Shown: positions 16,885 to 24,962 of the stretch, piece after piece | Position numbering within the stretch: the first letter of the stretch is position 1 | Layout: every line of letters begins with the position of its first letter | DNA from: Rhodospirillaceae bacterium CCH5-H10 | GTDB lineage: Bacteria > Pseudomonadota > Alphaproteobacteria > Reyranellales > Reyranellaceae | Direction: 5' to 3' | Assembly: GCA_001557035.1 (NCBI GenBank) | Contig: LSKJ01000328.1 | Span: 1-36,854 of the forward strand | DNA length: 36,854 nucleotides | Translations under genes and position numbers: made by a program | The notes under the pieces: model-generated | What the model was told of the DNA's origin: nothing | Databases searched by the model: none | The model's input: the letters and a program-made list of their open reading frames with translations, nothing else

Positions 16885-17833
16885 GGATGACCTCGCCCCA
16901 GCGCTTGATCTCGGTCTGGATGTAGGCGTCGATCTCGGGAACGGTCATGACGCCGGGCTCGAAGCCGCCGGCCTTCATACTCTCCATCACGTCGGGGGAC
17001 TTCAGCGCCTTCTCGGTCGCGACGCGAAGCTTGTCCTTGATCTTCGCCGGCGTGCCGGTCGGCACCGCCCAGATCGACCAGGAGGTCACGACGAGATCCG
17101 GCGAGACGGTCTCGGCGAAAGTGGGCGTGTCCGGCAGGACCGTCGAGCGCTTGGCGCCGCTGGACGCCATCGGTTTCAGTTTGCCGGCGCTCACCTGGCC
17201 CATCAGCGAATCGATGTTGGAGATGACCATCGGCAGGTGGCCGGCCAGCACGTCCGCCGCGGCCGCGGCGGCGCCGCGATAGCTGATGAAGGTGATGTCG
17301 CAGCCGGTCTTCTGCTTGAACAGCTCCATCGTCAGCGTCGGAGACGTGCCGAGGCCGGACGAGCCGAAGGAATACTTCCCGGGCTCCTTCTTCGCTGCCG
17401 CGATCAGCTTGGGCAGCGTGTTGTGCTCGAAGTTCGGATGGCAGCAGAGAAGGTTGGGCTGCGTACCGATCCAGGCCACGGTCTCGAGGTCGGTGACGGC
17501 ATTGTAAGCGGGCTTGCGATAGAGATGCGGCACCAGTGCGTGGCTGCCGATATTGCCCAGCAGGACCGAATAACCGTCCGGCGGCGACTTGGCGACGTTG
17601 TCGGCGGCGATCGAGCCGCCGGCGCCGGTGCGGTTCTCGACGACGAAGGTCTGGCCGAACTCGTCGCTGAGCTTGACCGCGAGACGGCGGGCGATGTTGT
17701 CCTGCGAGCCGCCGGGCGTGAACGGGCAGACGATGCGGACATTGCGGTTGGGCCAGTCGTCGCCCTGGGCGAGGGCAAAGGTCGGAACGAACGGCAGCGT
17801 CGCCAGGCCGGCCGTGAAGTGACGTCTCCTCAT
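16859..17833 (-). CDS. Bug/TctC-family receptor heading the mug/DUF1254/SOD operon
   Basis: 324-residue periplasmic carboxylate receptor. Leader MRRRHFTAGLATLPFVPTFALAQ. Family marks: WPNRNVRIVCPFTPGG, SQDNIARRL with the conserved Asp, VENRTGAGG, SPPDGYS and SYRGAAAAAADVLAGHLP. The ATG at 17833 fits the leader; a weak AAGGAAG site lies about ten bases upstream. The frame stays open further upstream but without a leader. It overlaps the Mug-like gene downstream, so receptor and DNA repair enzyme appear co-transcribed. The 157-base gap to the divergent acyl-CoA dehydrogenase must hold both promoters. Confidence 0.9.
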   Translation of the reverse strand: MRRRHFTAGLATLPFVPTFALAQGDDWPNRNVRIVCPFTPGGSQDNIARRLAVKLSDEFGQTFVVENRTGAGGSIAADNVAKSPPDGYSVLLGNIGSHALVPHLYRKPAYNAVTDLETVAWIGTQPNLLCCHPNFEHNTLPKLIAAAKKEPGKYSFGSSGLGTSPTLTMELFKQKTGCDITFISYRGAAAAAADVLAGHLPMVISNIDSLMGQVSAGKLKPMASSGAKRSTVLPDTPTFAETVSPDLVVTSWSIWAVPTGTPAKIKDKLRVATEKALKSPDVMESMKAGGFEPGVMTVPEIDAYIQTEIKRWGEVIRAAGIKAE

Positions 17834-17990
17834 TTCTCTGTCTTCCTTTGAAACGGAATGTGTATTGCACCGATGATGCACGACCTGTGTCGCCGCGCCT
17901 AGGGCCCCGGCATGGTCCGGATTTCGTCCTGAGGTTCCACGGCCTTGTCCGCTCCCCGCCGTCGGGCATGATGCCGGCCGGGAGGACCGA

Positions 17991-19151
17991 ATGAAGACGA
18001 TCGACAAGGCCGACGAAGCGCAGCTGCTCGCCACCATCGACCGGTGGATCGAGCGCGAGGTGGCGCCGCGCGTGAAGGAATTCGACCATGCCGACAAATG
18101 GCCGGCCGAGATCGTCGAGCAGATGAAGGAACTCGGGCTGTTCGGCGCCACGATCAGCCCTGAATATGGCGGCCTCGGCCTCCCGGCCACCACCTACGCC
18201 GAAATCGTGATGCGCGTCTCCTCGGTGTGGATGGCGATCACCGGCATTTTCAACTCCCATCTGATGCTGGCGCTGGCCGTCGAGAAGTTCGGCACGCCGC
18301 GCCAGAAGGAACGCTGGCTGCCGAAATTCGCCACAGGCGAAATTCGCGGCGGCCTGGCGCTGACCGAGCCCGATGCCGGCACCGACCTGCAATCGATCCG
18401 CATGGTCGCGAAGCGCGACGGCAACGACGGTTACGTCATCAACGGTACCAAGACCTGGATCTCCAACGGCATCGAGGGCCATTGCTTCGCCATGCTGGTG
18501 AAGACCAATCCCGAGGCCAATCCACGCCACACCGGCATGAGCCTGTTCATCACGCCCAAGGGGCCAGGCTTCACGGTCGGCCGCAAGCTGGAGAAGCTCG
18601 GCTACAAGTCGATCGATTCGGGCGAGCTGGTGTTCGAGGACTACAAGATCCCGGCCGATCACCTGATCGGCGAGGTGGAGGGCCAGGGCTTCGCGCAGGT
18701 CGCGGGCGGGCTGGAACTCGGCCGCATCAACGTGGCCTCGCGCGGCGTCGGCATCGCCGAGGGCGCATTGAGGCTCGCGACCAGCTACGCGCAGATGCGC
18801 AAGACCTTCGGCAAGCCGATCTGCGAGCATCAGGCGATCCAGCTCAAGCTCGGCGAGATGGCGACGCGCGCCCGCGCCGCCCGCCTGCTGACGCTCGATG
18901 CGGCCGCCATCTTCGATCGCGGCGAGCGCTGCGACATGGAGGCCGGCATGGCGAAGTATTTCTCGTCCGAGGCGGCGCTGGAGAACAGCATCGAATCGAT
19001 GCGCATTCACGGCGCCTATGGCTACTCCAAGGAATACGACATCGAGCGGCTCTATCGCGATGCGCCGCTGACCTGCATCGGCGAAGGCACCAACGAGATG
19101 CAGCGCATCATCATCGCGCGGCAGCTGGTCAAGCGGAACCCGATCTCGTGA
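17991..19151 (+). CDS. Acyl-CoA dehydrogenase (medium/short-chain type)
   Basis: 386-residue FAD enzyme that forms a double bond at C2-C3 of an acyl-CoA or oxidises glutaryl-CoA-like substrates. FAD/substrate motifs: ALTEPDAGTD at 123-132, GTKTWISNG at 152-160, RKTFGKPI at 270-277 and IHGAYGYSKEYDIERLYRD near 339-357. The catalytic base is E365 in IGEGTNEMQR. GGGAGG sits before the ATG. It is followed with 4-base or near-zero spacing by two CoA-transferases, suggesting that they activate an acid which this enzyme then oxidises. No electron-transfer flavoprotein is in the window. Confidence 0.93.
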   Translation: MKTIDKADEAQLLATIDRWIEREVAPRVKEFDHADKWPAEIVEQMKELGLFGATISPEYGGLGLPATTYAEIVMRVSSVWMAITGIFNSHLMLALAVEKFGTPRQKERWLPKFATGEIRGGLALTEPDAGTDLQSIRMVAKRDGNDGYVINGTKTWISNGIEGHCFAMLVKTNPEANPRHTGMSLFITPKGPGFTVGRKLEKLGYKSIDSGELVFEDYKIPADHLIGEVEGQGFAQVAGGLELGRINVASRGVGIAEGALRLATSYAQMRKTFGKPICEHQAIQLKLGEMATRARAARLLTLDAAAIFDRGERCDMEAGMAKYFSSEAALENSIESMRIHGAYGYSKEYDIERLYRDAPLTCIGEGTNEMQRIIIARQLVKRNPIS

Positions 19152-19153
19152 GC

Positions 19154-20299
19154 ATGGCCGGCAAGCCGCTCGAAGGCATCCGTGTCCTTACGCTGGAACA
19201 GTTCGGCGCCGGTCCTTACGGCACGATGTTCCTGGCCGAACTCGGCGCCGAGGTGATCAAGATCGAGGCGCCGCAGGGTGGCGATCCCTCGCGGCAGGTC
19301 GGGCCGTACAAGCTGGGCGAGAACGACAGCGAGTATTTCCAGGCTTGGAACCTCGGCAAGAAGAGCGTGACCCTCGACATGAAGTCCGAGGAAGGGCGGC
19401 GGCAGTTCGAGGCGCTGGTGAAGGGCGCCGACTGCGTCGTGAACAACATGCGCGGCACGCAGCCGGCGAAGCTCGGCATCGACTATGAGAGCCTGAAACA
19501 CCTGAAGCCGTCGATCGTCTGCCTGCACATCTCCGCGTACGGCCGCGACAACGAGCGGAAGGACTGGCCCGGTTACGACTTCCTGATGCAGGCCGAGGCC
19601 GGGCTGATGGAACTGACCGGCGAGCCGGACGGGCCGCCGACGCGCGTCGGCGTGTCGATGATCGACAGCATGAGCGGTCTCACCGGCATCGTCGGTCTCC
19701 TGAGCTGCCTGCTGCGCGCCCGCACCACCGGCAAGGGCTGCGACGTCGACACGTGTCTCTACGACGTCGCCATGCACCAGCTTACCTATCCCGGCCTCTG
19801 GTACCTGAACGAGGGCGATGTCTCGCCGCGGGTGCCGCGCAGCGCCCATCTCTCGCTGGCGCCGGTTCAGACCTTCCCGACGAAGGACGGCTGGATCTTC
19901 ATCATGTGCATGACGCAGAAATTCTGGCTGAACCTGTGCGAGGTGATGGGCCGTGCCGACCTCGTGGCCGATCCGCGCTTCCCCGATCCGAATACGCGCG
20001 CGAAGAACCGCGCCGCCATGTCGGCCGAACTCGACGTGACATTCCGCACCCGCACGACGGCGGAATGGCTCGCGTCGATGAACGGGCTGCTGCCCGCCGC
20101 GCCGGTCTATCGCCTCGACCAGGCACTCGACAGTTCCTTTGCGCGCGAGACCGGCATGGTCTCGTCCGTGCTGCATCCGGTGAAGGGCGACCTGCGCGTT
20201 CTCGCCAATCCCCTGCGCATCGATGGCGAGCGCTTGCCTCAGGCGGCCTGCTCGCCGCTGGGTGCCGACAACGACACATTTCTGGACAAGTCGCGATGA
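19154..20299 (+). CDS. CaiB/BaiF (family III) CoA-transferase, first of a pair
   Basis: 381 residues. Family III CoA-transferases move CoA between carboxylic acids through an aspartyl-CoA bond. The catalytic Asp is D142 in WPGYDFLMQAEAG. Other marks: EQFGAGPYGTMFLAELGAEVIKIE and NLGKKSVTLDMKS (described as regions about 14-38 and 67-80). The start may be ATG 19154 (two bases after the acyl-CoA dehydrogenase stop) or GTG 19148, which overlaps that stop by 4 bases. Both keep the domain whole. It is coupled to the next paralogue by ATGA, which hints at a heteromeric enzyme such as those known for malate or benzylsuccinate. Confidence 0.92.
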   Translation: MAGKPLEGIRVLTLEQFGAGPYGTMFLAELGAEVIKIEAPQGGDPSRQVGPYKLGENDSEYFQAWNLGKKSVTLDMKSEEGRRQFEALVKGADCVVNNMRGTQPAKLGIDYESLKHLKPSIVCLHISAYGRDNERKDWPGYDFLMQAEAGLMELTGEPDGPPTRVGVSMIDSMSGLTGIVGLLSCLLRARTTGKGCDVDTCLYDVAMHQLTYPGLWYLNEGDVSPRVPRSAHLSLAPVQTFPTKDGWIFIMCMTQKFWLNLCEVMGRADLVADPRFPDPNTRAKNRAAMSAELDVTFRTRTTAEWLASMNGLLPAAPVYRLDQALDSSFARETGMVSSVLHPVKGDLRVLANPLRIDGERLPQAACSPLGADNDTFLDKSR

Positions 20300-21402
20300 A
20301 GCTTCAGGGCATCAAGGTCGTCGATCTTTCGTGGTTCCTGCCGGGCCCATACCTCACCACGTCGCTGGCCGATCATGGCGCCGAGGTGATCAAGGTCGAG
20401 CCGCCCGGCGAGGGCGATCCCGGCCGTCACATCCTGCCGCCGGATGAACGTACCTCGGTGTTCTTCCGCAACATGGGCCGCGGCAAGAAGAGCGTCGTGC
20501 TCGATCTCAAGAGGGAGCAGGGCCGCGCCGATCTGTTTCGCCTGGCCTGCGAGGCGGACGTGCTGGTCGAATCGTTCCGCCCCGGCGTCGCCGCGCGCTT
20601 CGGCATCGGCTACGACGCCGTCGCGGCGAAGAATCCCGGCATCGTCTATTGCTCGATCAGCGCCTTCGGCCAGGACGGCGCCTATCCCGGCCGCGCCGCG
20701 CACGATCTCGCGCTCGAAGCCATGACCGGCGTGTTGAGCCTGACCCTGGGCGATGACGGCCGGCCGGCGATCCCCGGCATCCCCGTCGCCGATCTCGTCA
20801 GCGGCCTGCACGGTCTCGCGGGCGTGCTGATGGCGCTGCTGCGCCGCAAGGACACCGGCCGCGGCGACTATATCGACGTCTCGATGCACGAATCGCTGAT
20901 GGCCTCCTGCGCCAACGTGGTCGGCACGACTTTCGCCGAGAACAAGGCGCCCGACGTGAAGCAACAGCGCACGACCGGCGGTTCGGCCTTCTACCGCGTC
21001 TACGATACGTCCGACGGCCGCCAACTCGTGATTGCGGGCCAGGAGATGAAGTTCATCAAGAACCTGCTGGGGGCGCTCGGCAGACCCGAGATGGCCGCGC
21101 TCTGCGAATGGCCCGGCGCTCACCAGAAGCCGGTGGTGGACTTCCTCGCCGAGACCTTCCGTGCCAGACCCTTGGCGCACTGGATGGACTATCTGGCAAC
21201 GCTCGACATCTGCTACGGCCCGGTCAACACCCTCCCCGAAGCCATCGCCGACGCCAACCTGCAGAAGCGCGGCTTCATGGTGACCGACGACAACGGCCGC
21301 CTCCACTTCGGCCCCGTGGTGCGCTTCAAGAACGAACCGTCGAGCCCGGTGTATCGCGAACCGCTGCTGGGCGAGCACACGGACGAGGTTTTGAAGCGTT
21401 AG
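20296..21402 (+). CDS. CaiB/BaiF (family III) CoA-transferase, second of a pair
   Basis: 368 residues, paralogous to the preceding gene. The catalytic Asp is D137 in RAAHDLALEAMTG. Marks: DLSWFLPGPYLTTSLADHGA, VIKVEPPGEGDPGR, MGRGKKSVVLDLK and SAFGQDGAYPGR. Both paralogues keep the catalytic Asp, so each may act alone, or both may join in one enzyme. The start overlaps the first transferase by 4 bases. The stop lies 3 bases before the first 99 bp palindromic element, which could end transcription of the operon. Confidence 0.93.
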   Translation: MKLQGIKVVDLSWFLPGPYLTTSLADHGAEVIKVEPPGEGDPGRHILPPDERTSVFFRNMGRGKKSVVLDLKREQGRADLFRLACEADVLVESFRPGVAARFGIGYDAVAAKNPGIVYCSISAFGQDGAYPGRAAHDLALEAMTGVLSLTLGDDGRPAIPGIPVADLVSGLHGLAGVLMALLRRKDTGRGDYIDVSMHESLMASCANVVGTTFAENKAPDVKQQRTTGGSAFYRVYDTSDGRQLVIAGQEMKFIKNLLGALGRPEMAALCEWPGAHQKPVVDFLAETFRARPLAHWMDYLATLDICYGPVNTLPEAIADANLQKRGFMVTDDNGRLHFGPVVRFKNEPSSPVYREPLLGEHTDEVLKR

Positions 21403-21405
21403 GCC

Positions 21406-21504
21406 AAAGGTCCCTCGCTACGCTCGGGATGACAATTTTTTCCTAATGGAGGGTCTGCGCCAGCAACGCCATAACTGTCATCCCGAGCGTAGCGAGGGAC
21501 CTTT
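21406..21504. repeat. 99 bp element with perfect 29 bp inverted arms (copy A)
   Basis: Left arm 21406-21434 begins AAAGGTCCCTCGC and ends GGGATGACA; right arm 21476-21504 is its exact reverse complement. The 41-base centre includes TGCGCCAGCAACGCC, almost the same as in copy B. It sits between the CoA-transferase and the convergent GIY-YIG gene, whose restored frame ends in the right arm. It resembles a MITE or a paired REP-like unit; the T-run after the left arm would also suit a terminator. Confidence 0.9.
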
Positions 21505-21791
21505 GGCGATGCCTGCCTCAAGCAAATCAGCCCACGTCGGATTTGCTGCTTCGACCAGGGCGTCCTTCTTGGACCGCCGCATCCCTTGATCTGCTTCTCT
21601 CGAACGATCGCGTCTTCGATCTGCTGATGTTCTTCGGCGTAGACCAATGTGTGAACCCGGTACTGTCTTGTGAACGCGCCACCCATTCCGGCGCGATGTT
21701 CGGTGACGCGTTTTCCCAGGTCGTTGGTGACGCCGACATACATCACGTTTCGCTTAACGTTCGTCAGTATGTAGACGTAGTAGGTGGACAT
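21478..21791 (-). pseudogene. GIY-YIG nuclease family protein, frameshifted
   Basis: The first 70 residues are a clear GIY-YIG domain: YYVYILTN, MYVGVTNDLGKRVTEHRAG and IVREKQIKG, with R28 and a Glu in the AIVRE region as likely catalytic residues. At 21583-21585, in a run of G on the coding strand, the frame breaks: the open frame runs on with an unrelated tail to 21399. Adding one base restores MRRSKKDALVEAANPTWADL, the normal end of this family, and then stops at 21478 inside the palindromic arm. The start codon has no ribosome site, because copy B begins 8 bases upstream. It is either a decayed gene or carries one sequencing error. Confidence 0.8.
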
Positions 21792-21799
21792 CGGTCGCG

Positions 21800-21897
21800 A
21801 AAGGTCCCTCGCTGCGCTCGGGATGACAACTTTATCTTAAGGGATGACGTGCGCCAGCAACCCAAGATTGTCATCCCGAGCGCAGCGAGGGACCTTT
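21800..21897. repeat. 98 bp element with perfect 29 bp inverted arms (copy B)
   Basis: Left arm 21800-21828 and right arm 21869-21897 are exact reverse complements. Compared with copy A, the arms read CGCTGCG instead of CGCTACG, with the matching change in the other arm. The centre shares GCGCCAGCAA with copy A. It separates the GIY-YIG start from the end of the acyl-CoA dehydrogenase gene at 21902. Confidence 0.9.
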
Positions 21898-21901
21898 ATC
21901 G

Positions 21902-23683
21902 CTATGCCGCCACCAGCGCCGCCGCCTTCGCCAAGGGAACGGGCGCGTCGTCGAGGAGGAGGTTGATGGCTTCTTCCTCCCAGCCCTGCTCGCCGAGCGA
22001 CAGCGGGTCTTGGGGCGCGAGGCGGTGTTCGATGACCAGGCGCGAGAGGAGCAGGCGGCGGGCGTCGCCGCCTTCGGCGCCCAGCGTTGCGCCTTCCCAG
22101 GCGAGGAGGGCGGCGGTCGTCGCGTGATAGAGAGCGCCGGCGGCGAGGCGGGAGCGCTTTTCCTGTTTGGGGTCGGCGGCGACCGCTTCGACGAAGCGCT
22201 CGACGCGATCGAGCGTGGCGCCCAGCAGGCCCTTGTACTGGCCGGGCAGGGCGCCGCTCGGCTCGTACTTTGCCTTGAGCGCGGCGGAGAGCGTCTTGTG
22301 GCCGCCCGACTTGCCGACAGCGCGCTGCACCACGTCCAGCGCGTTGATGCTGGAGGTGCCTTCCCAGATCGTGCCGATCTGTGCGTCGCGCACCAGCCGC
22401 GCCGTGACCCATTCCTCGATGTAGCCGATGCCGCCGCGGACCTCGAGGGCGGTGCTGGCGACCGGGATGTTGTCGCGGCAAGCGCGGAACTTGTAGACCG
22501 GCGTCAGGATGCGCAGCAGGTTCGCGGCGTCCTTGTCGCCCTTATCTGCGCGGCCCATCGCGTCTGCCGAGAAGGCGTACATCGACAGCGCCTGTTCGGT
22601 CGGCAGCATGATCTTCATGAGCTGGCGACGCAGCAGCGGATACTCCGAGGTGGGCTTGCCGAAGGCGCGGCGGCCGCGCGCGGCGGCCAGTGCCTCGTTG
22701 AGGCAGCGGCGCATCATCGCCGCCGCTCGCACCCCGTGGCTCAGCCGCGACAGGTTCACCTGGCTCATCATCTGCTTGAAGCCATGGTTCACGTCGCCGA
22801 CGAGATAGGCCGTGGCGCCGTCGAGCACGATCTCGCCGGACGCCATGGAGCGCGTGCCCAGCTTGTCCTTCAGCCGCACGATCCGGTAGCGGTTGCGGGA
22901 GCCGTCCTCGAGGCGCCGTGGCAGGGCGAACATGGCGAGGCCACGGGTGCCCGCCGCCGCGCCGCGCGGGCGCGCAAGGATCAACGCCAGGTCGGCATCG
23001 GCGTGGCTGCAGAACCATTTCTGGCCGTAGATCTTCCAGCGCTCGATCCCGTCGGCGCCGACGCCGATCCTCTCGGCTTCGGTCTCCAGCGCGCCGACAT
23101 CGGAGCCGCCGGCCTTCTCCGTCATCAGCTGCGCGCCCTTCATCATTCGGGCCGGGTCCTGGCTCAGCAGGCGGTCCATCAGCAGGCGCTTGAGCTCGGG
23201 CGAGGCGTGGGTCTTCATCGTGAAGTTCGAGGTGTCCGACATCGAGACCGGGCACATCAGCCCGAACTCGCCCTGCACGAAGAGGTAGGTGAAGGCGTAT
23301 TTCACCAGCGGGTGTGCCGGCTCCGCCATGCCGAGCACGCCGGCGCGATGGCTCATCGCGTGCATGCCGAATTCCTCGTAGGCGATCTTCTCCATCTCGC
23401 GATACGCGGGATGGTAGTCGATCCAGTCCTCGTCGCGGCCGAAGCGGTCACGCGGCTGCAGCACCGGCGTGTGCTTGTCCGCGATCATCGCGAGTTCGTC
23501 GAGGCGGCCGCCGGCCAACTCGCCCAGCCGCTCGAAATGCGGTGTCATCTGCGCGCGCAGGCCGGGCTCCATGTAGAGCCGCAACAGGTCCTGGAACTGC
23601 CGGTCGATCGCATAGAAGTTCTGGCCGTGGACGTCGGCGGCGATGTGATGCGCGCCGTGCGGCACATGAATCATGTCGGGCAT
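21902..23683 (-). CDS. AidB-like acyl-CoA dehydrogenase
   Basis: 593-residue flavoprotein of the AidB-type branch. Marks: MTEKAGGSDV at 187-196, RLKDKLGTRSMASGEI at 270-285, RRAFGKP at 338-344, the LEVRGGIGYIEE region near 413-424 and IWEGTSSINALDV at 439-451, with E441 as the candidate catalytic base. A further helical C-terminal part of about 130 residues follows. AidB itself is a DNA-binding flavoprotein of the adaptive response, but most such long relatives act on acyl-CoAs; I cannot choose. GGAGG precedes ATG 23683. It lies 23 bases downstream of a sirtuin gene, in one apparent operon. Confidence 0.9.
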   Translation of the reverse strand: MPDMIHVPHGAHHIAADVHGQNFYAIDRQFQDLLRLYMEPGLRAQMTPHFERLGELAGGRLDELAMIADKHTPVLQPRDRFGRDEDWIDYHPAYREMEKIAYEEFGMHAMSHRAGVLGMAEPAHPLVKYAFTYLFVQGEFGLMCPVSMSDTSNFTMKTHASPELKRLLMDRLLSQDPARMMKGAQLMTEKAGGSDVGALETEAERIGVGADGIERWKIYGQKWFCSHADADLALILARPRGAAAGTRGLAMFALPRRLEDGSRNRYRIVRLKDKLGTRSMASGEIVLDGATAYLVGDVNHGFKQMMSQVNLSRLSHGVRAAAMMRRCLNEALAAARGRRAFGKPTSEYPLLRRQLMKIMLPTEQALSMYAFSADAMGRADKGDKDAANLLRILTPVYKFRACRDNIPVASTALEVRGGIGYIEEWVTARLVRDAQIGTIWEGTSSINALDVVQRAVGKSGGHKTLSAALKAKYEPSGALPGQYKGLLGATLDRVERFVEAVAADPKQEKRSRLAAGALYHATTAALLAWEGATLGAEGGDARRLLLSRLVIEHRLAPQDPLSLGEQGWEEEAINLLLDDAPVPLAKAAALVAA

Positions 23684-23706
23684 GTCTTCCTCCGTCTCTT
23701 CTGTTT

Positions 23707-24441
23707 CTATTTCCAGCCGTGCTTCAGCACGTGCGCCACGTAGGACGGCACGGTCCGGGTCGCCGGGCCGTAGATATGTTCGTGAAACAGGCTCTTGTTG
23801 TCGGTCGGTTCGAGATTGAGTTCGACGGTGCGGGCACGTGGCGCATGACGGCGGACATGCAGGACGAAGCCGGCGGCGGGATAGACCTCGCCGGACGTGC
23901 CGATCGCCAGGAAGAGGCCGCAACGCTCCAGCACCTCGTAGATCTCCTCGAGATGCATCGGCATCTCGCCGAACCAGACGATGTTGGGGCGCAGTTCGCC
24001 CACGGCCTTGCAGGCGGGGCAGACCGAGGCCGGTGTCAGGTCCTGCTCGGACTCGAACACCGTGCTGCACGCCATGCAGCGGATCTCGCCGTCGCGCCCG
24101 TGCATGTGGATCACCCGCTTCGAACCGGCCTGCTCATGCAGCAGGTCGATGTTCTGGGTGATGACCGTGACCTCGCCCTCGTAGTCGCGCTCCAGCTGCG
24201 CCAGCGCCCGGTGGGCTTCGGTCGGGACGATGCCGGCCGTGCGGAACAGGCTGCGCGTCTCGTTGTAGAAGTCGAGCACCTTCTTCTTGTCGCGGTGCCA
24301 GGCTTCCAGGGTCGCGACCTCCTCGAGATTGACCCGGCTCCACAGCCCGCCCGCGTCGCGGAACGTATCGATTCCGCTTTCCTTGGAGATGCCGGCGCCG
24401 GTCAGGATGGCGATGCCCGGCGGAAAGAAATCCTGATGCAT
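23707..24441 (-). CDS. cobB: NAD-dependent protein deacylase (sirtuin, Sir2 family)
   Basis: 244 residues. The enzyme removes acyl groups from lysines using NAD. NAD-binding motifs: TGAGISKESGIDTFRD from residue 14 and TQNIDLLHE at 95-103; the catalytic His is H114 in HMHG. A zinc site is formed by C122, C125, C141 and C144. Class III sirtuins use a Y-x-x-R pair to bind succinyl/malonyl lysine; here Y59 is present but the +3 position is Thr62 and Arg is at +4 (R63), so the acyl preference may differ. It is upstream of an acyl-CoA dehydrogenase in the same direction. The start lies 35 bases from a divergent phosphatase gene. Confidence 0.92.
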   Translation of the reverse strand: MHQDFFPPGIAILTGAGISKESGIDTFRDAGGLWSRVNLEEVATLEAWHRDKKKVLDFYNETRSLFRTAGIVPTEAHRALAQLERDYEGEVTVITQNIDLLHEQAGSKRVIHMHGRDGEIRCMACSTVFESEQDLTPASVCPACKAVGELRPNIVWFGEMPMHLEEIYEVLERCGLFLAIGTSGEVYPAAGFVLHVRRHAPRARTVELNLEPTDNKSLFHEHIYGPATRTVPSYVAHVLKHGWK

Positions 24442-24476
24442 GCCCTCAATCTAGCGCCGTGCTAGGGTCGGCGACC

Positions 24477-24962
24477 ATGACCATCGGCATCCTGTTCGTC
24501 TGCACTGCAAATCTCTGCCGCTCCCCCACGGCCGAAGGCGTATTCCGGTCGCTTGCCGCCAAGGCGGGGCTCGCAGAGGCTTTCGAGATCGATTCGGCCG
24601 GCACCGGCGCCAGCCATGTCGGCCAGCCGCCGACCCAGCCCGCCATCGATGCGGCGGCCGCACGCGGCTACGACATCACCGGCATCCGCGCCCGCCAGAT
24701 CACGGGCGAGGACATCGAGCGTTTCGACCATGTCCTGGGGATGACCCGAGGACATCTGGTCGAGATGCGCTGGCTGGCGCCGCGCGATTTCGCCGACAAG
24801 CCGCAACTGCTGATGAACTATGCCCCGCCGCTCGGCATCCTCGATATTCCGGATCCCTTCGGCGGGACCACGGACGACTACGAGCGGGCGATCGGCTTGA
24901 TCGAATCCGCCACGCGCGGCCTGCTGGCCCGGCTGACGCCGCAGGTCAAAAGGGCCATTTGA
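24477..24962 (+). CDS. Low-molecular-weight protein tyrosine phosphatase family protein
   Basis: 161-residue cytoplasmic protein. The P-loop C-x5-R-S is CTANLCRS with nucleophile C9 and R15. The general-acid Asp lies in DIPDPFGG near residue 125, and Tyr in DDYERAI follows, as usual in the family. SAGTGASHVGQPP is another family mark. The ATG at 24477 is chosen because the P-loop must be near the N-terminus; the ribosome site is weak. Related proteins act as arsenate reductases or polysaccharide-regulating phosphatases; no partner kinase is nearby. Its end overlaps the convergent amidase-like gene by 17 bases. Confidence 0.9.
   Translation: MTIGILFVCTANLCRSPTAEGVFRSLAAKAGLAEAFEIDSAGTGASHVGQPPTQPAIDAAAARGYDITGIRARQITGEDIERFDHVLGMTRGHLVEMRWLAPRDFADKPQLLMNYAPPLGILDIPDPFGGTTDDYERAIGLIESATRGLLARLTPQVKRAI

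Noticed and set aside
17965..17975. GGCAT-G-ATGCC palindrome before the acyl-CoA dehydrogenase
   Set aside because: Perfect but short, and very close to the ribosome site. No neighbouring regulator gene supports an operator here.
21406..21897. CRISPR array
   Set aside because: The repeats are inverted pairs around variable centres, not direct repeats with equal spacers, and no cas gene is present.
22010..23743. Long plus-strand frame opposite the AidB-like dehydrogenase
   Set aside because: Antisense shadow with low-complexity composition; the minus-strand gene is unambiguous.
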